64,000 nucleotides of DNA. Origin: Dipteris shenzhenensis (Eukaryota; Polypodiophyta; Polypodiopsida; Gleicheniales). Shown one piece after another: positions 33,601 to 46,231 of this stretch (positions are counted from its first letter, which is position 1; each line of letters starts with the position of its first letter). Location of the stretch: NCBI GenBank assembly GCA_047967505.1, contig CM106540.1; one strand, 5' to 3'. Below the pieces are notes generated by a model. The model was not told the DNA's origin, made no database searches, and was given only the letters and a program-made list of their open reading frames with translations. The position numbers were made by a program, and so were the translations under genes.

Positions 33601-33630
33601 CCCCTCCTCAATGTCCACCCGCAAGTGAAC

Positions 33631-36215
33631 TTACTTTTTCGGCCCAATGCCAAGTCGATGAAGATGCCTCTCCAGCAAGTCTCTTCCAAGAGCCTTCGTG
33701 AAGATGTCCGCAGCATTCTCTGTAGTCAGATAGTACACCAAGTTGACCTCTCCATCCATGATGAGCTCGCGTACAAAGTGATATTGAATCTCAATGTGTT
33801 GTGCGAGCGTGGAACACAGGGTTCTTTGCAATCGCCATGCAACTTTGATTGTCACATGATAACTGTGTAGGCTTGTTCTGCACTGCACCCATGTCCCCCA
33901 AAATCCTCCTCAACCATACTGCCTCGCAGGAAGCAAAGCATGCTAATTTGTACTCAGCCTCGGTAGAAGAAAGAGCAACTGTAGGTTGCTTCTTACTGAC
34001 CCATGACACAGCTCTAGATCCAAGTGAGAAACAGTACCCTGTCACTGATCTCCTGCTGTCCACGTCTCCTGCCCAATCCGAGTCACAGAATCCAGTCAAG
34101 ATATTGCCCTTGGTATAGGTGATGCCATAATCAAGAGTCCCTTTGATGTATTTCAGCACCCGCATCCCTATCCTCCAATGGTTCTCTCGGGGCTTATTGG
34201 AAAACCTGCTAAGTACACCAGTCGCAAAACTGATGTCCGACCGTGTGTTGCATAAATAAATCAAACTGCCCACAAGTCTTCTGTACTTGCTTCGTCCATC
34301 AGTGCTGATGAATCCTCGTTTGAGAGCTTCACATCAACCTCCATAGGGGCACTAACTGTCTTGCACTCAGCCATGCCAAATGCCTTCAGTACCTCTCCAG
34401 CATACTTCAGCTGTGAAATGAAGATCTGTTTCAGCTCCTGCCAAACTTCATTTCAAACTCTCTTCCTAGCAAATGCTTCGTCTGCGAGATCTTCTCTTCA
34501 TGGTTCCCTGTTATGACAAGGTCGTCCACATAAAGGACCATGATCATACATCTGCCTCCTTCTTTGATTATATACAAATTTGCATCTGATGGGCTCCTCC
34601 TGAACCCGTTTTGCAGAAAGTAGGCATCAATTCGCTGGTACCACGCTCGTGGGGCCTGTTTCAGCCCGTAAAGTGCCTTCTTCAGTTTACAGACTTTACC
34701 TTCTGGTTGTTCCACATATACCTCCTCCTTGAGATCCCCATTCATAAAGGCGGGTTTTACATCCATCTGAAACACGGGCCAACTTCCTTGGGCAGCTAAA
34801 GCCAAAACACTACGAATTCTGGTTAGTCGAGCTGTGGGAGCAAAAGTATCCTGATAATCAAAACCATGTACCTATGCGAATCCTTTTGCCACAAGCCGAG
34901 CCTTGTACTTATCCAACGTGCCGTCGGACTTGTAGTTGGTCTTGTACACCCACTTGGTTCCGATGACCTTGCGTTTTGGTGGTCGATCCACAAGGTCCCA
35001 AGTGTTGTTCTTCATTATGGAGCCATACTTCGACTGCATAGCCTCCATCCACCTATCATCACCCTGTGCCTCTTCAAGACACGGGTTCATCAGCACCGAT
35101 CACCTCTGTCATCAAAGCGTAGTTGACCAAGTGTTCTTGCGCCCTTCTTTGCTCCTCTAATCTCTTGGACCGCCGGCGGTGTTCGGATGGTTCCTCCTCA
35201 ATGGCTGGAGGTTCTCTGCCATCCAAAAGCTGCTTTACCCACTTCGGGAATGGCCGTTGCCATTGTGGTTCTGTAGGCTCTTCTTCATCTTCTTTATCTT
35301 GAATCCTTCCAAGCACTGTTGGGGGAGTTCGGTCTATTGTTGGTGGTGGTACTAGATGGATATCTTGGTCCTGGTTGTCTGGAAAGGAAGCATCCTCCTC
35401 CAATTGATGCAGCTGTTCTGAGAAGACCACATCACGACTTACAATTACCTTCTTGGTAACAGGGTTATAGAGACGGTAACCCTTCGCCTCTTCACTGTAG
35501 CCCAAGAAAATACACTTTCGGCTCTTCGGTTCCCATTTGGTCCTGGTAGCATCAAGGACATGCACAAAACAGTCACATCCAAAAACTCTGAAATGTGCAG
35601 CTGAAGGTTTCTTTCCAGAAAAGGCCTGCAGTGGAGTCATCCCGATCACAGCCTTCGTGTAGCTATAATTCAAAATGTAAACTGTCGTGTTACATGCTTC
35701 AACCCAGAAAGTCTTTGGCAAATCTTTCCCTTTCATCATACTCCGGCCCATTTCGCAGATTTGCAGTAACTTTCGAATTCAATTGATGTGAACTCTCCAC
35801 CTCTGGCTGATCTCAATTTATTCACCTTCCTCCCCGATTCTTTCTCGACCATTACATGCCATTCCTTGAACGTATTAAAAGCCTCGTCTTTAGTCTTCAG
35901 GAAGTATATCCATATCCTTCTACTGTAGTCGTCGATCAGCATCATGAAGTAGTAGGAACCACCCAAAGCTTCCGTCTCCATCTTTCCACAGAGGTCCATG
36001 TGAACGAGCTCTAGAGGAGCCTTTGCCCTGCTGGCCTCTTTAGGCTTGCCCATCATGCAAGCATCACATACATCGAGCAAATCTGAAATTTCTGGTAGGT
36101 CTGCAATCATTCCACTTTTATGCATCTCCTTCAAAGAACTAAGGTTTAGATGACCAAACCTCTCATGCCACAGCTTAGTGTTCTTCACATCCGCTCGAAA
36201 TTTCTTCTTGTCCAC
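33631..36215 (-). pseudogene. copia pol: integrase, RT and RNase H, broken
   Basis: Read right to left. Integrase: HHCC zinc finger (LWHERFGH...CDACMMGK), first catalytic Asp in HMDLCG, but the second Asp motif reads RSARGGEF instead of RSDNGGEF and the NGVAERKNR segment with the catalytic Glu is deleted at about 35750, so integrase is inactive. Then MGRSMMKGKDLP, HFRVFGCDCF and CIFLGYSEEAKGYRLYN, typical copia. RT: NTWDLVDRPP, IGTKWVYK, KARLVAKGF, stop at 34872-34874, DVKPAFMNGDL, LYGLKQAPRAWY and catalytic YVDD. A frameshift or deletion lies at about 34431. RNase H: CDSDWAGDVDSRRSVTGY and ALSSTEAEY; a one-base frameshift lies near 33800, and the end is NAADIFTKAL. Confidence 0.95.
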
Positions 36216-36430
36216 GCGAGAATCTCATCTGTAGTTGGTACTATCTGTTGTCCTGCATTAGCTGGATCCGATCTTGCAACCGGCCTCACGTCCACCCCAG
36301 TAGCAGTGTCCCAAAGCTCATATGCGCTTAGGATGGTCTTCATCTTGAACTTCCAGAGTGGATAGTTAGAGCCGTCCAACTTTCCGCTTTCGCCAAACGG
36401 TGGGATTCGGAGTCTTGCGGGCTGGGCCAT
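36185..36430 (-). pseudogene. copia gag, N-terminal remnant
   Basis: ATG at 36430, 58 bases inside the PBS. The 81 codons contain the copia gag signature LDGSNYPLWKFKMKTIL and LWDTATG. The frame ends at 36185 because the remaining gag, zinc knuckle and protease were deleted and the frame was joined, out of phase, to the pre-integrase region. Confidence 0.9.
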
Positions 36431-36488
36431 CTCTCACAATTTGCTCGCAAACAGAAACACACTACCAAATCTTCTTGCTAGAGTCCAG

Positions 36489-36500
36489 GCTCTGATACCA
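36489..36500 (-). other. Primer-binding site of the copia element
   Basis: gctctgatacca on the plus strand directly abuts the 5' LTR (initiator Met tRNA type). Confidence 0.95.
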
Positions 36501-37223
36501 TGTAAGAAAAGAATACAACATCTGTGCTCAACAGATACCAGGATCTCATACGCAAGAGAGAAAAACAGATAGTATGGAGAATAAAAAATTTGATTACTAT
36601 AGAACTGATACAATAGATGGCGCTGCCTTGGAACCATGCACTCCTGTGAAAGAAGCTTCGATGGCAAGCTGGAAACAGTAGAGGATGGAGGCTGGATGCT
36701 AAGGAATCAGGGTTGTTGTAGCCAGTGATGAAATGGGCTTCACGAGCTTGCTCTTATATAGCCACCAGTTGTAGTCGATTAGGCTCAATTGGGTGACCGA
36801 CCCAGCCCACCCAAAATGGTCAACTGGGGGTCGGTCTCAAAATAGGCCACAGACCATACGATAGAACCAGTGCGCAAAACAGAGCAACTAACCTACAGTA
36901 TCTGTTCGGCCCACAGCCATCCGAGATCATCTGGGACTCCAAACGAGCCCCGCAACCCGAGAGTGGGATGCCCCAAGAAATGCTCCATCTACCCTCAGTG
37001 CGGTCAGTCATGGGATGCCTTCCCGCACTTGCATGTAGCCTAGTTGGCAGTGTGCCAACTCCGTCCAGCCATCAGGCCACACATGGCCCCCATCTGGTGT
37101 CCAAAACTAGGACCTACCGGATAATCGAGCTACTCAAATGCCTTCTCCTCATATGGGGGGCTTACAAGTAGAGTTAGCTGGTTCCCACGTAGTTACACGA
37201 GAGTGGAGCATTGATATCTAACA
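36501..37223 (-). repeat. 5' LTR of the copia element (723 bp)
   Basis: Pairs with 32865-33600. On the minus strand a ggctatataagag TATA box lies near 36755-36770, the likely promoter of the element. Confidence 0.95.
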
Positions 37224-37362
37224 GAAAGTTTGTGCAAGATTTTCAGGTTCTCAATCCGTACCTGTATGTCACCACCAAGTTAGAAATACTTGGCTTGCAT
37301 CACCAACCTTATTTCAAAAGAGATTAGAACATCTTTTCAACCAAATACACCTAAGGGCTTGG

Positions 37363-37672
37363 CTATGAATTTTTGCCCAGTTTTCCCCTCGGTTGAAGAT
37401 GGGACTCAGATGCACATCTCCACCAAATGACCTCCCTTTGGGTCCCAAAAATCCATATGGCATGAGTTGTGGATGAACACTACCAAAGGTGAAGGTGGAC
37501 TCAAATGCATATCCATGCTATGAATTTTTGCCCAGTTTTCCCCTCGGTTGAAGATGGGACTCAGATGCACATCTCCACCAAATGACCTCCCTTTGGGTCC
37601 CAAAAATCCATATGGCATGAGTTGTGGATGAACACTACCAAAGGTGAAGGTGGACTCAAATGCATATCCATC
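37363..37672. repeat. Perfect 155-bp tandem duplication
   Basis: Copies 37363-37517 and 37518-37672 both start ctatgaatttttgcccag and appear identical base for base. Such identity means a recent local duplication or an assembly duplication. Confidence 0.95.
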
Positions 37673-40581
37673 ACTTCTTAGTAGAAGGCCATGCGGATAG
37701 GAAAAGGCACCTTAATCCATACCCAAATGGCTCGAAGGGTGAAATGTGGTTTCACTCACGGAGGGCACTTGTACTCCTCCATAGAAAAGAACCTACTAAT
37801 CAAGCCCCTAAGTAGGTGCCATTGCATCACTTTCCAACATAGATATTTTCAATCCAAGAAACACATGATATTCCCAAGGGCTCATAAATTGATGCTAGCA
37901 CATGCCAACCTAGGCCTTCCAGGCTACAACTAATCCTTTCTCAAATCATGATAAGTTGCCACAATAGAGGCTCCTTCCATGCAAATGTGACAACTACAAA
38001 AGCACTCTCTCCAAAAGGGCCTTTTCAAACAAAAAAAATATTGCAATTCTAAGTCTTTCCATTGAAAGGTCCCTTCCTACATATCTTCCTTCCCATTTTA
38101 TAACTCAAGGAATGAAGACAAGCTATTTGTAAATTTAACTTGGATGCTAACTAATATAATCTTTAAGTAAAATCCTCCATGACTGGAAATTAACATTATG
38201 GTGATAGGTAGAAGATTTAAGAGGCTAATAGTACTACCATTTCACCAATATGTTGGGTGCTTGGATAACACCAATGCTACAAGAATGTGACAAAACCTCC
38301 TTGACTACTATGTTGGCACCTAGAATGATAATATGTTGGTTGGACTTATTTTTATTCTTGTCCTCATGGGGCAAGTCGTTGGGGAAATTCACTGCCGGTG
38401 TAGGCTAGTGGCATAGCAAAAATGAGGATATGTTGGTGAGGTTGATCTATGAGGATGAGATCACTAAATCTTCCATTTGAATGGCTCTTCTTGCAAAAGT
38501 GGGCAGTAGGAATTTTCTTAGGCTTAGACCTAATTGTTTAAAGGTAGGACTTGCTCTTTCTACATAGCTTGGTCCTTACTTGAAAATCATCATAGTAGTC
38601 AGTTTTTGAGGTAGTAGCTTTAGAACAATATTGGGCCATGGAATTATTTCATATATGTTTTAAAAGGTGTCATGCACTTTAGAACAAATTATCTATTCCT
38701 CCTTGCACTAGATCACCAAATGTTCCATATTGAGAGTAATATCCCAACATGGGTGCATTTAATCTACCTTTGCATCTATTTGTAATAGGCTTCTCCATAC
38801 GCGTGTTAGGACTCCTCAAGTACTCGGCACAAGTGTGCTCATCATTCTCAACTTCCACAATCCTTTAACCATTTGGATTTATTTCTTGAGGTAATTCACT
38901 ATGGCCAACCTTGTAGGCTTTGGCAATTCTTCCATATCCTTGATCAAGTGCTTGCATAGCAGTAAGACTTTACTTCTATTGTTTCAAGCAAAAGCAATTT
39001 GTTGGCATAAAAAGTTGACACATACTTATTGTATAAAATCAAAGTTTAAAGGCCGCTTGGAGTATTGAGAAGGTTAAATGATGTCATGGGAAAAGGAGGT
39101 GCATAAGAGCATATTATTTCTGGCATTATACAAGTTTGATTGCACATTGATCAAAGAGGTCAATGGTGAATGCATCATTTGGGTCTATACATGTATACTT
39201 TCCTTTCATGGCTCCATTGGTTTACCAAACTATGTGGTAGGGTTATGAGGTTATGTCTCAAGGGTTTGTCTATACTAGCATATCTTAGTGTTGTCTCATC
39301 TCAACACTTGCATTCATTTGAGGAGCCCAAAACTTGACCATTCTTGGTCATCACAGCACACTAGGCTTTCCTCTGTCACTTAAGCAGATTTTGATATCTT
39401 TTTCTCTTTTGGTTGGCCTCAGCTACCTTTCATGCCAAGCTAGGGATAATAAATATGTCATGAAGGGCTTCACGTGTTGCATATTTTGCAACTTGGTTGA
39501 TATCTTAGATAGTGCTATCCATCATGGTTAGTGCCTAGTTAGATCTAATCCTAATTAAGGATCTTCTTCTACATTGAGATGTCCTCCCTCTACATCTAAA
39601 TTGGGACTATAGCTTCTCTATGCAAAGATTAGTGGTATGGAGCCAACATTTTTATATAATGTGTTTTCAAAAACTCTATGTCATCCAAATATGGGCCTTT
39701 CAAAAACTCTATGTTTTCAAAAAATCTATGTTATCCAAATATGGGGCTCTCACTAAGCAAGATTTTCCTCCCTTTTCTAGGTATTTACTTTGACTTACCC
39801 ATCGTGTGTGTCTTTTTGGATCAAGGCTTATAGTATAGAAATACCAACATGCTCTCCTTAAGTTGTTTTGTTACTATGCAATAGTCATGCCATATTTGCA
39901 TCTTATTTTAAGTGGGAGCTAAGGTAATGTTGATTGATGATGAATCTCAAAAGTTAGAGTAGTTTCTCATCTCTTTCTTAGATGGCCTCAATTCTATGAG
40001 TCTATTGAGTAAGTAGGAGAGGGCTAGAAACTCTTAGGTTTAGGGCACGGGTTCTTATAGTCCTCTCTACAATAATGCAATTTACAATATTCCTAACACG
40101 CCTCTTTCGATTGCATTTCATAAGTAGAGGATGCATATAAAATATATTTTTTTGGATTTTCTACTGCATATAATAACAACCAATATGAAAAAAGAAAATT
40201 TGAAAATATCAAAGTAGTATGTGTTGAGCACAAGGACTACATAGCATAAGTCTTTACATTGATTACCCTGGGGTGATCACTATGTAAAAACAGTAAAACC
40301 CATTCAAGCAAGCACACATTCAAACACCGCTATATTTTAACTTTTACATGTTTTTGTGTAATTGTGTACTCCTCTTTTATACATATAATGTCCTAATTTT
40401 GAATTTGAAACTCCCCTCCTTATAAGTATGTACATAGAATACTTGTATTTGATAGGTATCTTGTAGCCCCCTCCTACTGTAAATCCCATTTACAAACTTC
40501 CCTTGAATTTTAAATTCCTCCTTCATGAATCAACCTTCTATCTTACATATTTACAAAATGATCACACTTGGTTGAGCAAAC
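37673..40581. other. Intergenic, no gene recognised
   Basis: About 2.9 kb of AT-rich sequence with only short open frames. A small internal repeat (caaaaa-tctatgt-atccaaatatggg) occurs at about 39670 and 39718. Confidence 0.4.
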
Positions 40582-41584
40582 AATGTACAACTTCAAGCAG
40601 GGATATTGGAGATCTTTGCATGGTCCTTAATACTAGGTGGAAACAACGGGACTCTAAGGGCAAATGGAAATTCAAGTTCTGCTCCATTTGGTCAACCTCA
40701 ATCCGTGAAAAAATGTTTGCCTTGCTTTGGCTAATAATGCATAAAGCTATGTGGACTAACAATAGAGGACTGAGGATTGGAAAGAGAAATGGCAAATGCA
40801 TGAGGTGCCCCTCTACAAGTGAAGATATTTTCCATCTCTTTGTTGCCTGTCCTGTTGCTAGAAAAATGTGGAAAATAGTTGAACTTGAAACAAGGGAACC
40901 AATAAATTGGAAGGCCATTTTACTAGGAGACTCTGCAAGGACAAAATAGGAATTATAGACACCTATCAAAGCAGATGCACTTTGGTTTATTTGGATAACC
41001 AGAAACAATCTCCAATTTAATCAAATTGTGCTGCATGCTGACTTGCTTTTTATCAACTGGTTGAACAGGGCTAGAGAAAAATTACAGAGATGATAAACCA
41101 GTTCATAACTCAGGCTGCCCTCTTTAATGCTGACCTCCAAGATCATACTCAAAGCTGTTTTGGGATTGACAACTCCACACCCTTTGAAATCCCCTTTGAG
41201 ATTACTAATTTTCTTAAATAGATGCCCCCTCCAACTATAAAGAAGGAGCCAGTGTCACCCTATGAAGCCCAGGGGCTGCCACAGATGACTCTGACAGCTC
41301 TGGTGATGCAGAGAAATTCAACTACTTTGACTACTTTAATGATGATGACATAGATGATACATATGATTCATATGTACCTCTCTTTTAATTATGTTGATGT
41401 TGCTATGACAACTTCATAAGCTCTCAAGCTCATGAGTATCTGTCAGAAATGTTTTGTTAAAGAAACTTCTCCCCATGGGGCTGGCTGTTCTATGCTAAAG
41501 AACATGTACTGTGAATATTTATGATGATGATATAATATAATACAAACTTTTTTTTCTGCCCAAGAAAATAATGTACAACTTCAA
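40582..41584 (+). mobile_element. 5'-truncated LINE with 15-bp target duplication
   Basis: The 15-base word aatgtacaacttcaa occurs at 40582-40596 and 41570-41584, exactly flanking a LINE 3' end at 40597-41569. Inside, the zinc-binding region after the L1 reverse transcriptase is open to 40949: WKFKFCSIW, KMFALLWLIMHKAM, CMRCPSTSEDIFHLFVACPVARKMW. It ends in ttttttttctgcccaagaaaa, the style of a plant L1 tail. A perfect target duplication indicates a recent insertion by target-primed reverse transcription. Confidence 0.9.
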
Positions 41585-43029
41585 CCTTCACTTCCCTCTC
41601 TTAAGTTGTAGCTAGAAAAGACAAAGTTGTTGTTGAAGTGTGAGAACCTGTAGATGAAAATTACTTTGTGAAGATATCTATGACCAAACTTCAAGAGACA
41701 AGCTTCACATTTGGGCCTATAGGCATGATCCAATACATTGTGTGCTTCATCCCTTGAGTGGCCACCTAATGTTTTCCCTTTATCAATCATCAAATTTTCA
41801 ACTTAGAGTTATACATGGGGCCCATACCTATAAAGGTGGACTGTGGACCTGATCTTTGGGAATTACCACTAGACTAGGCACTAAATATGACCATGTTTAT
41901 CTAGACTTTAAAATCTATGCCACGAATTCAAGTCTCTGATGTTGGCGGTTGAATCTTCGATTCTTTTGAAGTTGACCCATGGATCCGTGCTCCTAATGTT
42001 TTTGTGGCTCAATCCAAGCTTTGAAGGTACTCAAAGTGGGTCCTTATGGATGAGAATTAGGGCCTCATGACCCCTAAATAGAAAATTCAATTCAAAGGCC
42101 AATGTCTAATCAAAGCTAGGCATGAAATCTTGGTCATTGAAGGTGGCCACCAAAGTCAAGGATCGAATCTATGTCACTACATTGTCAACATTTGGAACAA
42201 CAAAGTGATAAGTAACAATAAATTTAACAAGTCACATTAGTTCATCTCATTAGCAACAAACCAACAACAAACTAATATGTAATCAAAAGGGATTACTATT
42301 TCTATTTGTGCTTAACAAGCCTTTTTCTTTTCACAACCCTTGTACAAGTAATGTTGGCTCATGTTAATAATCTCCTTTTAAAAATAGGAATGTTTCCAAA
42401 TATCTACACTGCTCTCTTTTAACAATATGAGTAGCATTGAACTGGCAAACAAGTCAATGTTTCATGCCAAAACAAGACGTGTTGAAGTGCATCACCACTT
42501 CATCCAAGGAAATTCCTTACTAAGAAATAGACCTTATTCATTGTCCAAGACAAGAGTAGATTTGCAAGGTCATGTTCAAAGCTCAAATCCATAGATCCAC
42601 TTTTTAGAGTTTAGACCAATCTACAATGCTTAAAACAAGTATCATGTAGGTTAGTTGATCATCGTGTTAGTGTGCACCATTAAATGCCTTCTTTCCTCAT
42701 GCTAATGTAAAGGGAGATACATCACAAGAGAAAAGGTTTATTGACTTGAGTTTCTATTGGAGTAGTAGGATTGGGGGGGGCTCACTCAATCTCACAGGCG
42801 CTCAGTTGATAACCAATCAATCCTCCATGAGTTATAGGAACATTTAATCTTAGAGGAGTGATGAACTACCCGGACTTGTAGTGCAGGGCATTGCTTTGTA
42901 AGGTGGTGGTGAGGGGACTCATGCCTGGGCAGGAAGATATAGGGTCGGAGCATCCAGAGGATCGCACTCCACGAGACAGTCCCCCCTGACAGTCTAGCTC
43001 CTCCTGCTATTCTTAAGAAATTTATTTTG
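41585..43029. other. Intergenic, no gene recognised
   Basis: No supported coding sequence. A minus-strand open frame at 42792-43112 is a shadow of the LINE remnant that follows. Confidence 0.4.
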
Positions 43030-43390
43030 TAACGTAGGTCTTTCTTATGTGGTTGGAGAACTAATAGAATGAGGGTATCCCTAGGTGAATGGTCCTTATG
43101 TCCTAAGCCCAAGGCTGAAGGAGGGTTGAGGGTTGTAGATATTCAATAGGGAGCTTTCAAGCTCTCAGCACCTTGGGTCACAAAGGTTGTCCTAAACCTT
43201 AAACCCCGTGTGGTCCCAGCTTTTAATAAGGAACCTTGTTCATGTTAGGCATTGAGAGCTCTTAAATGGAAAAACTACCCCCTTTCCCCAATCCTATGTG
43301 ATTTGGAACCTTGTACTACTAAGGGCATTCTCCTTTGGAAGTCTTTTGAGGCTCTAAAAATTCGTATAATTTTTTTATGTGAGGCTTAGA
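43030..43390 (+). pseudogene. LINE reverse transcriptase C-terminal fragment
   Basis: The plus strand shows the post-catalytic region of an L1 reverse transcriptase: FLCGWRTNRMRV, GEWSLCPKPKAEGGLRVVDI (the PKxEGGLxVxD motif), LSAPWVTKVV and LKWKNY. Two in-frame TAG codons break it. It is degenerate, the third LINE trace in the window, and not obviously part of the other two. Confidence 0.7.
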
Positions 43391-43879
43391 TACCATCAAA
43401 TGCATTTATGACAATTTTGTTTCAAGAGAAGCCAAATGGTATGGATTTGATGGAAGCAATGTACTAAGAGACTTAACGTCAGAAACCAAATTTAAAGGCA
43501 AAGAAAAAAGTTTTACAGTTAAGGATGGGCCAAATCGCCAAGGCCATGATAATTAGTAAAAGGAAAATTGGCCAGCAACCACAAACCAAATTAAGTTAAA
43601 TCCAAAGTTGATGCATCACGACTATAGAAAAGAGGATTATATTGCAAGAGATAGTTGGTCAAAGGAGAAATTGTTGCAAATAGAGAGGACAAGAGTGTAA
43701 CTTAGAAAGACCAAAGTGTTACATGACATTGTAGTTGATTTTAGAAATAACAATGGATGATAATCAAACTCAAGAAGAGTTGATAGGTGGGATAATTCAA
43801 GCATAAAATTTATCCTCGACAATGTCAAAAGCTATTATTGCATATGAAGATGCTCGTCTCCAAAGGAGTATTTTACACT

Positions 43880-45450
43880 TCAAAAATTGATTTCTAATAT
43901 GTCTTGCATTAGACTTAGATCCTTGTAGCATACATTCATATGACCTTCAAAAACTATTAGTTCACGTCAATCAAGAGAACCTCAAAACTTTACCTTGGTG
44001 ATGACTGCAAGCTACTTATTGAAGGCATAGAAGATCTCTCTATGATGGCTCATAAAGAAATATATGTAAAATGATATATGCACCAATTGTTTTTTATGTC
44101 AAGAATTACAAATCAAAAAATCAAGTTCTCTTTGAGAAGAAGAAATTCATGAGTTCAATCACAAGAAAATTCTTTCCCATAGTGTGAAAGATGGTACATT
44201 GTATAGGATATCATTGAAGAACTAAGTAGGACACTATGCAAAACAATTTGGTTCATGGTTTATGGAGTATTGATAATTGTGAAGAATAGTAAGGCATTAT
44301 AAAGAATAAGTCATAAACATTGGACTTGCATGATCATGAAATTGATGTACTTTTTCAACAGAGATCTATACAAAGAGGCCTAATGTAGCTAGCACTATGT
44401 TTCGACATAGAAGGAAAAGAGCATATGACATGCAAATTGAACTAAATTTAAAGTAGGCCCTAAGAGCTTGGTGCAATAAGACTGATACATCAAGTCACAA
44501 GAATTTCTCAAATGTGAAGATGATCATGGTTAAGTTAAGATGGAAACCTAACAATCATTGTAGTTTATATAAATTATCTAAGCATAGCAAGCAATGAGTT
44601 CAAATAAATTTTGTGATGGTAGTTTGACATGAGAGATATGTTAAAAATTAAAATTCTAGACATTGAGATGGGATCTCTTTCAATCAAAAGAAGATACATT
44701 GATGAAATGCTCAAATCACTCAAGATGATGAAAGACAAGATTTATTAACACTCTGATTGAAAGATGTTGCAACACTTTTAAGATTGAGAGAAGCACTTTC
44801 AAGGTGCTACATTGTATCAACAACCATTTTTTGCTTCAAATATCATATCAATAAGTAGTTGGCAAATTGAATTTTCTCAAGACAGCAACTAGACCAAACA
44901 TTTAGTTATGTAATAGGCTTGGTCAATCAATTTATTGAAAGCCCATGAGAATCATTGGACATCAATGAAGAAAATCTTCAAGTGTCTTAAATATACAAAG
45001 AACCATCAACTTTTTGATATGAAAAATATAGTTCAAAGGCCACTTCTTATTGGACTCTATGTACAGATTGGGGTGAAGGTAAAGAGGCAAAGTCAACAAA
45101 TGGTTATAATTCTTAATGGATCAGCATTTACATAAAGAAGCAAGACACAATTGCTTTTTAAAAACAAAAGAAGAGTAAATTGATCTATTCAAATATGAAT
45201 ACAAAGCAATATTCCTATCAAGGCTTCTACATGAAGTTCAATTAGCCCAAGGCAAGCTACTACGATCTTTTGTGACAACATGAGGGAAATCTCTTTAGGA
45301 AAAAATTCAAAAGATTGTGGGAAGGCAAATCAATTGGTAATTCACCAAATATTTGCCCTGGTTAAGGAAATCAATGTATCATATATATGAGACCATCAAC
45401 TAAAGGGAAGTGCTATTTGATTCTCATGGAGTAAGATTAATTTGTGCATA
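43880..45450 (+). pseudogene. Decayed Ty1/copia polymerase
   Basis: Heavily mutated copia RT/RNase H. Recognisable pieces are FDMRDM...IEMGSLSIKRRYIDEMLKSLKMM (about 44628-44735, the RT end), IESP-ENHWTSMKKIFKCLKYTKNHQLFDM (about 44932-45025, the RNase H linker) and a KKQDTIA word (about 45136-45156). No LTR pair was identified, and there are many stops and frameshifts. It is much older than the element at 32865-37223. Confidence 0.65.
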
Positions 45451-45608
45451 GGTTTATGTGTGTGTAAAGTGGTATAGGGAGAGTATGGGAGTTCACAATC
45501 TCAACTATCATTGTATATGAACTTTGGAAAGAAGAATAGGGAGAGAGGGGACCCGCTTGTGAGAGCAAGGTAGAAACAAGAGGTGGAGAGAGTGATGAAG
45601 AATTTGTG

Positions 45609-45670
<62 letters not shown>

Positions 45671-45681
45671 CCACCTTTGAG

Positions 45682-45736
<55 letters not shown>

Positions 45737-45740
45737 CCAC
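45609..45740 (+). repeat. Two (GA)n arrays joined by a duplicated linker
   Basis: GA runs at about 45611-45668 and 45687-45733 are each followed by ggccacctttgagaatg. The linker plus GA unit was therefore duplicated as a block. Confidence 0.95.
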
Positions 45741-46231
45741 CTTTGAGAATGGGCGTTTTCCTAATCTAAGAAAAGAAGAAGAAGAGGGGGTGATTTACTA
45801 GAGGAAAGACAGACAGAAAAGAAAGCAAGAACAGATAAGCAAACTAAAAAGAGATTTCAATTTATTCCTTAAAGAATATAAAACTAAAGATTAAAGCTAA
45901 AAAGGAATATGGGAAGGAAGGGGGAGAAAGAGAAGTCATGAATCCAAATCCATGTGGAGATTCTCAATCCAAGTAGCCCAAAGGTGTAACCCAAAGGCAG
46001 GTAGGGAACGGGGAGAAAAACTATTACAAGGTAGTGTGTGGGATAGGATGTTCATCAAAGTGAGAAACATCTAGAGGAAGAGGGAGGGAAAGGAGAATGG
46101 AAGTAGACACCATGGAGTGAGGGAGAGGGACATCAAGGAATATAATAATAGAAGAGGATGATGTCTATACAAATGGATATCAACCTGTTTTGGGAGTCCC
46201 CCCTTTAAGCACGCCTCCATTCATTAATGGG

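Larger units (their letters stand above)
32865..37223 (-). mobile_element. Complete Ty1/copia element, internally deleted
   Basis: LTRs 32865-33600 and 36501-37223 are about 96-97% identical by eye. The 5-bp target duplication gaaag lies at 32860-32864 and 37224-37228. The PBS is at 36489-36500 and a polypurine tract (minus strand gaggagggg) abuts the left LTR at 33601-33609. The interior reads gag start, integrase, reverse transcriptase, RNase H, the copia order. It is 4.36 kb, shorter than typical copia elements, because the rest of gag and the protease are missing. Several stops and frameshifts make it dead, but structurally it is young. Confidence 0.95.

Noticed and set aside
42792-43112. 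106-codon minus-strand frame
   Set aside because: The opposite strand carries clear LINE motifs (PKAEGGLRVVD), so the minus frame is a shadow.
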